From an uncultured Dehalococcoidia bacterium (GTDB lineage: Bacteria > Chloroflexota > Dehalococcoidia > Lucifugimonadales > UBA3495), in assembly GCA_958296225.1 (NCBI GenBank), contig OY282456.1, positions 620,001 to 684,000 of the forward strand: a stretch of DNA of 64,000 nucleotides, in the 5' to 3' direction. Below are positions 51,922 to 59,916 of the stretch, piece after piece. Made by a program: the position numbers and the translations under genes. A model generated the notes under the pieces. It saw only the letters and a program-made list of their open reading frames with translations, ran no database searches and was not told the origin of the DNA. Positions within the stretch are counted from its first letter, which is position 1; every line of letters begins with the position of its first letter.

Positions 51922-52354
51922 ACGCTGCCTCCTGTCCCCGCCGCCGCTTGTGCTGGCGCAGGATGCAATCGTCCATTATTACCTCCACGCCGGCGTGGCG
52001 CGCCCGTGCCGCCGCCGCTTCGTCAACCACGCCGTCCTGCATCCAAACGTAGCGCGCGCCGATGCTTACCGCGTCGTCGGACACTGCGCCGGCGAACTCG
52101 CTGCGCCGGAACACGTCCACCAGGTCGATGGGCGCGCCTTGTTCGGCAACGGCGGTTGAGGCCGACCGGAGGTCAGGATAAGACTGCTCGCCCAGCACCA
52201 TGGCCCCGTTCAGCGCCGGGTTCACCGGGATGATGCGGTAGCCCTGCGCCTGCATATAGGCGGAAACGCCGTGACTGTCCCGCGCCGGGTTGTCCGACAG
52301 GCCCACCACGGCAATGGTCTTTACGTTGTCCAGAATCTCGTCAATCAAGTCCAT
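51908..52354 (-). CDS. CoA-binding domain protein (YccU-like)
   Basis: A 148-residue single Rossmann-type CoA-binding domain: TIAVVGLSDNPARDSHGVSAYMQ near the N-terminus, YRIIPVNPAL near residue 40, DLVDVFRRSEFAG near 78 and ARYVWMQDGVVDEAAAARARHAG near 100, ending VIMDDCILRQHKR. The family binds coenzyme A or another nucleotide; its role is unclear. It overlaps the start of the MBL gene, so the two are probably co-expressed. Confidence 0.92.
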   Translation of the reverse strand: MDLIDEILDNVKTIAVVGLSDNPARDSHGVSAYMQAQGYRIIPVNPALNGAMVLGEQSYPDLRSASTAVAEQGAPIDLVDVFRRSEFAGAVSDDAVSIGARYVWMQDGVVDEAAAARARHAGVEVIMDDCILRQHKRRRGQEAAYAPA

Positions 52355-52417
52355 AACGTGCTCCCCATGCCGGGGCGAATAGTTATTCGCCCCTGGATTC
52401 GCGCCGCAGGTTGCAGC

Positions 52418-52792
52418 CTACCGGCTGGCGGTGCTGTCGCTGCTGGTGATAGTGATGTGGGCCATATAGCCGTTGGCGCTGGCGCCGTGCCAGTGGTTTT
52501 CGCCGGCCATAATTTGAACTACGTCGCCGACGCCCACTTCAACCTCCTGGGCTTCGTCGGCCACGATGCCGTTGCCCATAGTAATCACGAGAATCTGGTC
52601 GCTGCTGTGGCGATGCCAGCCGGTCTGAGCGCCCTTCTCGAAGTTGACGACGCTGGCGTTGAAAAACTCGCTGCCGCCCTCCGGGATGATGGTCTGGCGG
52701 GAACGGTGAACTTCGCCGCCGGTCCAGCCGGGCACCGGCTCGGCGGTTCCCATGGATACGTGGTCAACGTTGGCGATGCGTACTACGCGCAT
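52418..52792 (-). CDS. Cupin-domain protein
   Basis: A 124-residue single cupin. Motif 1 GWHRHSSDQILVITMGNG near residue 58 contributes two histidines and a glutamine in place of the usual glutamate; motif 2 HWHGASANGYMAH near residue 100 supplies more histidines. Such proteins bind a divalent metal and act as small dioxygenases, isomerases or sensors. GGAGGATTAATT precedes the ATG. It is upstream of the CoA-binding gene, on the same strand. Confidence 0.9.
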   Translation of the reverse strand: MRVVRIANVDHVSMGTAEPVPGWTGGEVHRSRQTIIPEGGSEFFNASVVNFEKGAQTGWHRHSSDQILVITMGNGIVADEAQEVEVGVGDVVQIMAGENHWHGASANGYMAHITITSSDSTASR

Positions 52793-52831
52793 AATTAATC
52801 CTCCTTGTGTTTTGGTGTCAGTAAGTGCAGG

Positions 52832-53062
52832 TTAGGCAACATCGGCGGGGATTGGTTCCTCGACCAACGCCGCCAGTTCCGCCGGAGTATTGAATTCCAA
52901 ATCCAGGATTCCCCGGGCCAGGATATAGGCAACCTCTCGGTCTTCGTCATCGCCGGTAGTCAGCAGTTCCGCAATCACTTTCATCAATTCGGCGCGGTAT
53001 TCCGAATCGCCCTCGGCAGAGCGGCGCGGCGTGATTTTCCAGTCCTCAGCGGCCCGGTTCAT
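52832..53062 (-). CDS. Putative antitoxin of the HigB-like toxin
   Basis: A 76-residue acidic protein whose ATG overlaps the toxin stop codon (ATGA). The middle (YRAELMKVIAELLTTGDDED) resembles the N-terminal part of HI1420-type antitoxins, but the helix-turn-helix that follows in that family is missing. It may neutralise the toxin without binding DNA, or be a truncated antitoxin. The assignment rests mainly on gene order. Confidence 0.6.
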   Translation of the reverse strand: MNRAAEDWKITPRRSAEGDSEYRAELMKVIAELLTTGDDEDREVAYILARGILDLEFNTPAELAALVEEPIPADVA

Positions 53063-53394
53063 AGTTTTTCTCCTCGGTTCATCCGCCTTTGATAATCCCG
53101 CCAGCGTACTTTGGCGTTTGCGATGTCCCTACTTTGGTTGCTCTTGTCACCGCCGCCCAGCAGGATTATCAGACGCAGCCCGTCCCAAGCCAGATAAATC
53201 CGATAGCCGGGACCAAAATGTATCCGACGCTCAATTACCCCTTCTCCAACGTTGTCAACATCGCCGGGATTTCCGGCTTCCATTCGGGCAATTACGGCGT
53301 CAATCCGAGGTCGCACCGACGGGTCAAGCCGTTCGTACCACGCGCGAAACGGGTTGCGCCCCCGACTGTCAATATAAGCGAGAACTTCGGGCAT
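53059..53394 (-). CDS. RelE/HigB-type toxin (HI1419-like)
   Basis: A 111-residue protein of the RelE superfamily, addiction-module killer (HI1419) subgroup: RIDAVIARMEAGNPGDVDNV near residue 30, GVIERRIHFGPGYRIYLAWD near 52, IILLGGGDKSNQSRDI near 75. These toxins cleave mRNA at the ribosome. The toxin precedes the antitoxin, as in HigBA pairs. Confidence 0.9.
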   Translation of the reverse strand: MPEVLAYIDSRGRNPFRAWYERLDPSVRPRIDAVIARMEAGNPGDVDNVGEGVIERRIHFGPGYRIYLAWDGLRLIILLGGGDKSNQSRDIANAKVRWRDYQRRMNRGEKL

Positions 53395-53449
53395 ACCGGC
53401 ATTATACTATGCGGCCTGACCGGTATGCCCGCGCCCGCCGTCCGGCCGC

Positions 53450-54355
53450 CTACTGCGCCGGCACGGGTACGCCGGCAATCTTGACCGGCACGCTGCCGAC
53501 GGTGTTGCGGCTGGTGAAGTACAGGGTTTTCCAGTCGTCACCGCCGAAACAGAGGTTGGTAGTGGCCGGCTGGCCGTGGACTACGATGCCCAGGGTTTCG
53601 CCGCCGGGGTTCATAATGTGCAGGCCGCCGCCGCCGCCGCCGCAATAGACGTTGCCCTCAACGTCCACCTTCATGCCGTCGGGCACGCCCTCGCGTTCGC
53701 CGCGCAGGTCGGCGAACAGCCGCTGCGTAGCCAGGGACACGGTGCCGTCGTCCTGCACGTCAAAGGCCCGGATGATGCCCCGGCGCGAGTCGTTGACGTA
53801 AAGGATGCTCTCGTCCGGCGAGAAGGCCAGGCCGTTAGGCACTACGAAGTCGGCCACCAGCAGCGTCAGCGTGCCCAGGTCGGCGGACAGGCGATAGACG
53901 CCGGAGATGGTCTGCTCCCACTGCTCCCGGGGTCGGCGGAAAGTCCACGGGTCGGTGAAGTAGATGCTCCCGTCGGACTTGACCACTACATCATTGGGGC
54001 GGTTCAGCTGGCGGCCCTGGAACTGGTTGGCAAGGACGGTGGTAGAGCCGTCATGCTCCAGCCGGCTGATGCGCCGGCCGTCGTGCTCGGCGGCGATGAG
54101 GCGGCCCTGCCGGTCGCGAGTCAGCCCGTTGTGCCGGTTGACCGGCTCGGCATCAACGGTAACGCCGCTGCCGGGGGTGTAGCGCATCCGGCGGTTGTTG
54201 TGGATGTCGCTGAACAGCAGATAGCCGCCGTCGCTCCACCAAACCGGCCCTTCGGCCGGCCCTTCGGAGCCGCCAAAGCCAGAGCCATGCTCCACAATAG
54301 GAGCGTCGCCGTCGATGATTGCGTCCAGAGCATCGGATAACTTTTCGATAGGCAT
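53450..54355 (-). CDS. SMP-30/gluconolactonase-family protein
   Basis: A 301-residue six-bladed propeller. Metal-site segments typical of the family are present: EGPVWWSDGGYLLFSDI near residue 35, RPNDVVVKSDGSIYFTDP near 118, VPNGLAFSPDESILYVNDS near 170, and PDGMKVDVEGNVYCGG near 225. It probably hydrolyses a sugar lactone or similar ester using Ca2+ or Zn2+. It starts at ATG 54355 with GGAGG 8 bases upstream and is separate from the neighbouring defence-like genes. Confidence 0.92.
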   Translation of the reverse strand: MPIEKLSDALDAIIDGDAPIVEHGSGFGGSEGPAEGPVWWSDGGYLLFSDIHNNRRMRYTPGSGVTVDAEPVNRHNGLTRDRQGRLIAAEHDGRRISRLEHDGSTTVLANQFQGRQLNRPNDVVVKSDGSIYFTDPWTFRRPREQWEQTISGVYRLSADLGTLTLLVADFVVPNGLAFSPDESILYVNDSRRGIIRAFDVQDDGTVSLATQRLFADLRGEREGVPDGMKVDVEGNVYCGGGGGGLHIMNPGGETLGIVVHGQPATTNLCFGGDDWKTLYFTSRNTVGSVPVKIAGVPVPAQ

Positions 54356-54465
54356 AGTTGCGCCTCCTGATGGCGTCCGCCGGGGGCGGGGGAGTGGCTG
54401 CGATAAAAACTATTAGCGCCGCCATTGTAGGCGGCACAAGCCGGAGGCGCAACGGGCGATGGTCG

Positions 54466-55062
54466 TCAGAGTTGCCGCAAGTATTCTAAAATCGCCCTGG
54501 CGTGGGGGCAGCGCTCCGCTACCTTTTCGGGCCTAATCCGCGCCAGAACCTCAAAGGAAACCGTCCCTTTGGCGTATTGCCTGGTGCAGCCCGCCGTAGC
54601 CTGTTCCAGAAATTGCAGTGCGTCAGCTCTGGAGACGCTTTCCAGGTTGGATTGTGCCGGCAGCCTGTTTTCGCGGAACGACGCGCCGAAAAAGTCACGC
54701 AGCGCATCCCGGTCGGCCAGCAGCCACGTCTCCATAACCTGCACCATCAGAAAAGCCGGTGTGTCGGCCGTGGCCGGCGGACGCCGCCAACCGTCTTTGT
54801 CGCGCAGATGCTCCCATGCGGAATGCCCGGCGGCAACCGGCCCCTCGCTGTCCACGAGCAGTATGGGCAGTTCATCCGCTCCGGCGTTTTGCAGCGCCGT
54901 TCTGAACTGGTCGAATGTCTCGTTGCGACTGCCACCCCGCACAATGCGCGGCAGGTTGCCGGCGAGTCCGGCAGACCTGAAAAAGTCGCTCCAGGCCCGG
55001 CGAAAGCTTTGACCCAATCTGTTGCCACTTCCGCCACCCTCGATGTAGAGGATGACCCTCAC
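54466..55062 (-). CDS. DUF4276 family protein, partner of AAA ATPase
   Basis: About 198 residues. GTG 55062 overlaps the ATPase stop codon (GTGA), so the two are translationally coupled. It begins VILYIEGGGSGNRLGQSF, with an acidic residue after the first strand, and has LPILLVDSEGPV near residue 80 and FLMVQVMETWLLAD near 110, a pattern like TOPRIM nuclease domains (E, DxE). DUF4276 proteins frequently neighbour SMC/RecF-like ATPases, an arrangement resembling a split OLD-type nuclease. A DNA-directed defence role is plausible but inferred. Confidence 0.82.
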   Translation of the reverse strand: MRVILYIEGGGSGNRLGQSFRRAWSDFFRSAGLAGNLPRIVRGGSRNETFDQFRTALQNAGADELPILLVDSEGPVAAGHSAWEHLRDKDGWRRPPATADTPAFLMVQVMETWLLADRDALRDFFGASFRENRLPAQSNLESVSRADALQFLEQATAGCTRQYAKGTVSFEVLARIRPEKVAERCPHARAILEYLRQL

Positions 55063-56168
55063 CAGCGATTGCCTCCGATGCCGCCCATACTCCACACTTC
55101 GCCCAGACTGCGCTCGTTCTGCCACGTTTTCAGGGCTTCCGGGTTGACGCGCCGGAAGCGGGTTTCGCCGTCGTGCTTTTCGCAGGCCACCACGCTGGAC
55201 GGGTAATCCGTGAGCGCGTCAATCAAAGTCGGAGAATGAGTAGTCACTACCAGTTGGGTGCGGCCGGAGGCTTCCACCAGCAGTTCCGCCAGGTCGTAAA
55301 TCACGTCGGGATGCAGCCCCAGCTCCGGCTCCTCAATGCCAATCAGCGGCGGCGGCGTTGGGTCCAGCAAAACGGTGAGCAAAGACAGATAGCGCAGCGT
55401 TCCATCCGACAAACGCGACGCCGGAATCAGCCGGCCGCTTTTCTCCTCAACAACCACCGACGCCGTGCCGCCCTCAACCGGCGTGCTGACGGCTACAATT
55501 CCGTCGTAGAAACGGTCCAGGTATTCGGCCAGCCGTTCCCGCCGACCGGACGTGAAACGGGAAATCACAATAGCCAGGTTATCCCCATTTGCACTGAGCG
55601 CGTCGTCATTGGAACCACCGATCGACCACTTACGCGGCGGCGCTAACCCGTCAGTGGTCGAGTCACTGAGCGCGTAATTATTGGAACCGCCGCTCTGTCC
55701 TTGTCGTTGCGGCGCTGACGCGCCAAAAGTCCAGTCACGGTACAGGCGCATACGGTTGTACTGCCGATGTAAATGGCGTAGCAGTTCTGGATCGTGCGCA
55801 CCGCCAGGTTTATCGACCAGGCCAATTGATTCGATGAATGGGTATTCACTCGGGGTAAAAAGTGATATGCGATGCTCTAGTGCCTGCTCTATTTCGGGTA
55901 TCGTTACGGTGGCAACGATGGTCACTTTGGCCGGCGCACTTTCGTCCAGATACGGCGGGCCTTGCCACCACAGGTTACCCCAATCATTCCTTGAGAAAAC
56001 CACTTGCTCGCCGCCGGCGACGTCCCGCAGCAGCGCCAGCGTTTGCAGCAGGTTTGACTTGCCGCTGCCGTTGGGCCCGATGAGCACGTTCAACGGTTCC
56101 AGCCGGAGGTCAATCCCAACCGGCCCAAAGGACAACAGCCCCCTGACTTGCAATCGTTCAATCAGCAT
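55059..56168 (-). CDS. AAA/SMC-like ATPase (AAA_21 type)
   Basis: A 369-residue ATPase. Walker A LIGPNGSGKSNLLQTL near residue 30, ABC-type signature LSDGTLRYLSLL near 265, Walker B LIGIEEPELGLHPDV near 290, and VVTTHSPTLIDAL near 320. Between residues 155 and 195 there is a near-duplicated GGSN(N/D)xALS segment. It closely resembles the ATPase subunit of OLD-family and other ATPase-nuclease defence pairs, with the DUF4276 protein as partner. ATG 56168 lacks a strong ribosome binding site. Confidence 0.88.
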   Translation of the reverse strand: MLIERLQVRGLLSFGPVGIDLRLEPLNVLIGPNGSGKSNLLQTLALLRDVAGGEQVVFSRNDWGNLWWQGPPYLDESAPAKVTIVATVTIPEIEQALEHRISLFTPSEYPFIESIGLVDKPGGAHDPELLRHLHRQYNRMRLYRDWTFGASAPQRQGQSGGSNNYALSDSTTDGLAPPRKWSIGGSNDDALSANGDNLAIVISRFTSGRRERLAEYLDRFYDGIVAVSTPVEGGTASVVVEEKSGRLIPASRLSDGTLRYLSLLTVLLDPTPPPLIGIEEPELGLHPDVIYDLAELLVEASGRTQLVVTTHSPTLIDALTDYPSSVVACEKHDGETRFRRVNPEALKTWQNERSLGEVWSMGGIGGNRW

Positions 56169-56264
56169 AGCGGTCTCATTTACGGCGCGGTTTGGCGTTT
56201 GGAGCGTGCCTGCACATCCGATTATACCGGATGCAATGCCAACCCGCCACCGGATGTCAGGACT

Positions 56265-56507
56265 TTAGATGATGGACGCCAGCTCTTTATCGCGTTCCGC
56301 CCGCGCTTCCTCAAGCATCGTCGCCGCGCTGACAGTGCGGTGACTCACCGGCAGCCGGGCCCAGCGTTCTTTCCATTCCAGCCACTCCACTTCGCGCTGG
56401 ACCATGGCAAGGGCGAAATCGCCGACGGTGCAATCGCGCTCGCGGGCGGCCCGGCGCAAACGCTCGTAAATCGCATCCGGAATGTCTTTGATTACCAGAC
56501 TTGCCAT
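56265..56507 (-). CDS. FitA-like ribbon-helix-helix antitoxin
   Basis: An 80-residue protein with a ribbon-helix-helix N-terminus (ASLVIKDIPDAIYERLRRAA) and an acidic C-terminus, like antitoxins of VapBC/FitAB pairs. GGAGGTTGTACT precedes ATG 56507. No PIN-domain toxin follows; the next gene downstream is the AAA ATPase. It is therefore an orphan antitoxin or a regulator of the ATPase pair. Confidence 0.82.
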   Translation of the reverse strand: MASLVIKDIPDAIYERLRRAARERDCTVGDFALAMVQREVEWLEWKERWARLPVSHRTVSAATMLEEARAERDKELASII

Positions 56508-56553
56508 AGTACAACCTCCCTAAGACGCCCCCAATCAGCCCACCCGTTGCCCG

Positions 56554-57942
56554 CTACCCCGGCCGCTGGCGATAAAACTCCGTAATCGCCTCCGCAGACG
56601 AATCAAGACCGGGAAAGAGGGTTTCCCGCGTGATGTCCAACATCTGCAACTCTTCCAAAATGCCTGCTTTGCATTTGCTCGGTATGGTCAATTGGTAATG
56701 TGCATATACCGGAATCCCATCATTCCATCGTAAAATCTCATCCCGCTCAAACCGCTTGTGAAAAGCCGATACCAGGAAAGCCCCGGACTGCGCGCGAATA
56801 CGTTCCGATGACCTTTGCGGCTCAACTATTATGACGCGATAAAAGTCTCTATGGTCAATACGGTATAGAAAATAAGGCTTCTCGGACTGAATTAGCTGGC
56901 AAAGCTGATTCATAGCGGTAGGGTAGTCTGGGATTGTATCAGATTCGCCGATGAGCGCCCTTTGGTGATGTGTCTGCAATCTGGCGCAGTTGGCTATGAT
57001 ACTGACCGTGTCGCTGTTGAACGGCTTCACTATTTGACGCGGCGCTACAAAAACGTGCAACCGGCCATCCTTTTTATCTTCCGCTTCCCCGCAAGCATGA
57101 AACAAAGCAACCATAGGATTGCTGGTAATGTCCAGGAAACGGGTTTTGAGGCCATGATGCTGGGCGGTCACCAATTGGGACAACCCTGAAACCAGTCCGT
57201 TAAATTCCTCAGGCCGTCGCGAGATTAGGTCAGTTAGCATCGTACTTTCATTCTCGGCAAGAGCTTGATCTCGCATTACGGAAGGTTGCAATTTCCATCC
57301 ACATTGAGACTCCCCACGAAAATAGAATCTACGCGCAGCTCGGGAATCTTCGTAACAAGTTTTTATTTCCCTGATACAGGCCAGCAAATCAGCTATTGAT
57401 TCAACATGATTTAGCATGATCGGATGCTGTACAGGTACTTCAATATTATCATCAAAAAGTACCGCATCCCAAAGCTTTGTGCCGGTTAGATCGGCATCAG
57501 CAAAATTGGCATCTCTGCACGAAGCATTGGTGAGGATGGAATCACAGAGTGTGGCACTAGTGAGGTCAATATCAGTGAGTTCGGCATCAGTGAAGTTGGC
57601 GTCGATGAGTAGAGCGCCACCTAGGTTGGCATTATAAAGATTGGCACGGGTGAATATGCTATCATAGATAGTAGTGCGAGCAAGGTTAGCACTACTGAGG
57701 ATAGCGTCAGTAAGGTCAGCTCTCACAAGTCTGGCACCAGTAAGGCGGTCTCCATAGAAGTCATACCCCGCGAGCGGAAGCCATCCGAGATCTTTAACTT
57801 TGCCAGCGTTTTCAAACAACTCGCGAAAGTTCAATCCCGAAAAGTCGGCTTCAACGCCGCACAGATTCCCGCCTTCGTCTCGCCGCCGGTTCCAAGCCTC
57901 AACCCCCTCTAACAACCATTCAACGTGCTGTGGATTAGCCAT
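56554..57942 (-). CDS. Pentapeptide-repeat and FRG-domain fusion protein
   Basis: A 462-residue protein. Residues about 60-170 are pentapeptide repeats of the A(D/N)LxxA type (VRADLTDAILSSANLAR, LYNANLGGALLIDANF). Residues about 195-335 are an FRG domain: RRFYFRGESQCGWKLQPSV, then TAQHHGLKTRFLDITSNPMVALFHA. FRG domains are uncharacterised and recurrent in antiphage gene clusters; pentapeptide repeats can mimic DNA or scaffold proteins. The base composition is visibly more AT-rich than its neighbours, suggesting recent transfer. GGAGG lies 7-8 bases before the ATG. The fusion implies a sensor-effector design. Confidence 0.88.
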   Translation of the reverse strand: MANPQHVEWLLEGVEAWNRRRDEGGNLCGVEADFSGLNFRELFENAGKVKDLGWLPLAGYDFYGDRLTGARLVRADLTDAILSSANLARTTIYDSIFTRANLYNANLGGALLIDANFTDAELTDIDLTSATLCDSILTNASCRDANFADADLTGTKLWDAVLFDDNIEVPVQHPIMLNHVESIADLLACIREIKTCYEDSRAARRFYFRGESQCGWKLQPSVMRDQALAENESTMLTDLISRRPEEFNGLVSGLSQLVTAQHHGLKTRFLDITSNPMVALFHACGEAEDKKDGRLHVFVAPRQIVKPFNSDTVSIIANCARLQTHHQRALIGESDTIPDYPTAMNQLCQLIQSEKPYFLYRIDHRDFYRVIIVEPQRSSERIRAQSGAFLVSAFHKRFERDEILRWNDGIPVYAHYQLTIPSKCKAGILEELQMLDITRETLFPGLDSSAEAITEFYRQRPG

Positions 57943-58053
57943 CAGAAAACCTCCTTGCTTACCACTCTACCTTACCCCATCTTGCAAAAGTGATTGTACC
58001 ACCCCCTCCACCGCCGCGCCAACAGCCGCACCGCACCACGGTAGCGTTCCGTT

Positions 58054-59081
58054 TTAGGTGGTTTGGTTGAGCAGGCCCCGGTTTTGGAGCAATACCAGCA
58101 GGTTGTGCGGTGTCCATACCGTGCCCATCTTTTCCCGCCGCCGCAACTCCCGGTTGTGCCGTTCCAAAGGGGAGGTTGTCTTGAATCGCGCTTGCCCGGT
58201 GGCCAAATGGCGCAGTCCTTTCTCCAGGGCTTTCCGACACCAGTACGTCCCCCGGCCTCCGGTCAACGCGGCCACCCGCGCCGCATAGCCCCGGGCCTCC
58301 GCCAGGCCGGACGACGCCAGCAGTCGCCGCGCCTCCCGCCAACCAGTCTCCCCAATGTTCCGCCGGTACTCCCGTAACAGGTGAAAATGGCAGAGCTGGT
58401 GGGGCGCTGGCCGGCCATAGACCATCCGGATGCCCGCGGCGATGGCCGCATCCCCGTCGCTCACCAGGTGCGCCGGCTGAACCGCCCCCTGCCGCCAGGC
58501 CTGGTCAATCACCTCTTCCCAACTCCCAAAGGACCCCAGAGCCACGCCGTTTTCATCTCGGATGACCTTCAATTCCGTAGCTCCCGCCCGCGTTCTGGTC
58601 CACAATCCGTCGAGCTCCAACACCCGCCCCCGCAACTCCGGCTGCGCTATTGGCTCCCGTCGCAGCCAGCGGCACATAGCGCTTTTAACGAACCCGAACC
58701 ACTGGCCGCTCTGGGCGTAACTCAACCCTTGCGCCGCCAGTTTGATGGCTAGTTCCCGGGTTTTTTTGAGTACCTTTGATGACGCTCTGCTTCGCCCAGC
58801 AGGTCGGCGCCGCTGGCCATCCGGCCGCACTCGCCGCAGCGGAACACGGGCATCTGCAACCGAATTGCCCCGTAGCGGGTGGTGATAGTACGGGCGTAGC
58901 GATGATGCCGGTGCATCGCTAAACCGCAGTCCGGGCAGAGGGGCTGGTAATCATCCAAAGCCAGCTGCAACGACTGCTGCAGCTGGACGGGTATTTGCTG
59001 CTCCAGCCGGGTTTCCAAGTCGTAAAGCAGTCCCATGGCAGCGTCCCTCCCTCTGACTTCGGAGCCGGTATTTGCAGCCAT
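58054..59081 (-). CDS. Transposase made by -1 frameshift (ISKra4/IS256-like DDE)
   Basis: The first frame (59081-58749, 110 residues) has zinc-finger pairs CPDCGLAMHRHH and FRCGECGRM. The second frame (58830-58054) carries the catalytic core: LELDGLWTRTRAG, LVSDGDAAI near the middle, HQLCHFHLLREYRRN and TTSPLERHNRELRRREKMG. The frames meet in TCA AAA AAA on the mRNA (A7 at 58767-58761), an ideal A-AAA-AAA heptamer for -1 slippage, giving a fusion of about 340 residues. The core pattern is nearest to mutator-type and ISKra4-like transposases; the exact family is uncertain. Confidence 0.85.
58761..58767 (-). other. Slippery A7 heptamer for transposase frameshift
   Basis: Read in the first frame as TCA-AAA-AAA-CCC. 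Slipping back one base continues as ACC-CGG-GAA into the catalytic frame. The first frame ends 13 bases later at TAG. Confidence 0.7.
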
Positions 59082-59220
59082 CCTACAACTAAACCACCTA
59101 AAACGGAACGCTACCGCGCTGATTGGCTGAATAACCCGACGCTCGTTTTTTGTGGTATGCTTACTGACAGGCCGGCCTGAGGCTGGCCCGAAACTTGGCT
59201 TTCATACAGGAGGCCCGCCC

Positions 59221-59907
59221 TTGTATCAAACCGTGAGCGACTCGACCCTGCAGGCTCTGTCCCAAATTGACTCCCCCAGCATTTGCAACGCCATTGAGGG
59301 GTTTAACGTCCGGCCCAAAAATACCGGCTTTATGCTGCCGGAGATTAAGACGGTTTTCCGGGAGTTTCCGCCCGTGGTGGGCTATGCGGTTACGGGCGTC
59401 ATATCCGCCAACCGGCCCGAGGGGCACAGCGTGGCGCGGGAGGACTGGTGGGACCTCATCGTATCGGTGCCGGAGCCGCGGTTCATCGTGCTGCACGATA
59501 TTGACAACCCTCCGCTGGGGGCCTATTGGGGCGAGGTCCAGTCCAATATTCATAAGGCGCTGGGCGCGCTGGCCGTCGCTACCGATGGCACGGTGCGGGA
59601 CCTGGACGAAGTTCGCGCCCTGGGGTTCCAGTTCTTCGCCAAAGAGGTTTCCGTGTCCCACGCCTACGTCCACATGGTGGACATGGGGATACCCGTGGCG
59701 GTGGGCGGGCTGACCGTCGCCACCGGCGACCTGCTGCACGGCGACCAGCACGGCGTAACCAATATTCCTTTCGATATCGCCGACCGCATCCCCGGCATGG
59801 TCAGCGCCATCGCCGACTACGAGCAGCAGACCATCAGCCTGTGCCAGTCCGCCGACTTCTCGCTGGATGCGCTGAAAGAAGTTGCCAAGATTACGCGCCC
59901 CTACTAG
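59221..59907 (+). CDS. RraA-family protein
   Basis: About 228 residues. I chose TTG 59221, with AGGAGG 9 bases upstream. The fold of RraA/dimethylmenaquinone-methyltransferase-like proteins is recognised from DSPSICNAIEGF, GYAVTGVISAN, GAYWGEVQSNIHKALGALA, VATDGTVRDLDEV and GLTVATGDLLHGDQHGV. Members include 4-carboxy-4-hydroxy-2-oxoadipate aldolases and the RNase E inhibitor RraA. The DGTVRD segment supplies the Mg2+/substrate-binding Asp and Arg, so an aldolase or decarboxylase is more likely than an RNase inhibitor. Confidence 0.88.
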   Translation: MYQTVSDSTLQALSQIDSPSICNAIEGFNVRPKNTGFMLPEIKTVFREFPPVVGYAVTGVISANRPEGHSVAREDWWDLIVSVPEPRFIVLHDIDNPPLGAYWGEVQSNIHKALGALAVATDGTVRDLDEVRALGFQFFAKEVSVSHAYVHMVDMGIPVAVGGLTVATGDLLHGDQHGVTNIPFDIADRIPGMVSAIADYEQQTISLCQSADFSLDALKEVAKITRPY

Positions 59908-59916
59908 CCGGCCAAC

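Larger units (their letters stand above)
58040..59115 (-). mobile_element. Insertion sequence, 1076 bp, with perfect 25-bp ends
   Basis: The terminal inverted repeats 58040-58064 and 59091-59115 are perfect complements. Inside are two overlapping minus-strand frames of one transposase joined by a slippery A7. No target duplication is obvious at the flanks. The same ends occur on MITEs at 38612-38733 and 48006-48128 and on a solo end at 39118-39142. Confidence 0.92.
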
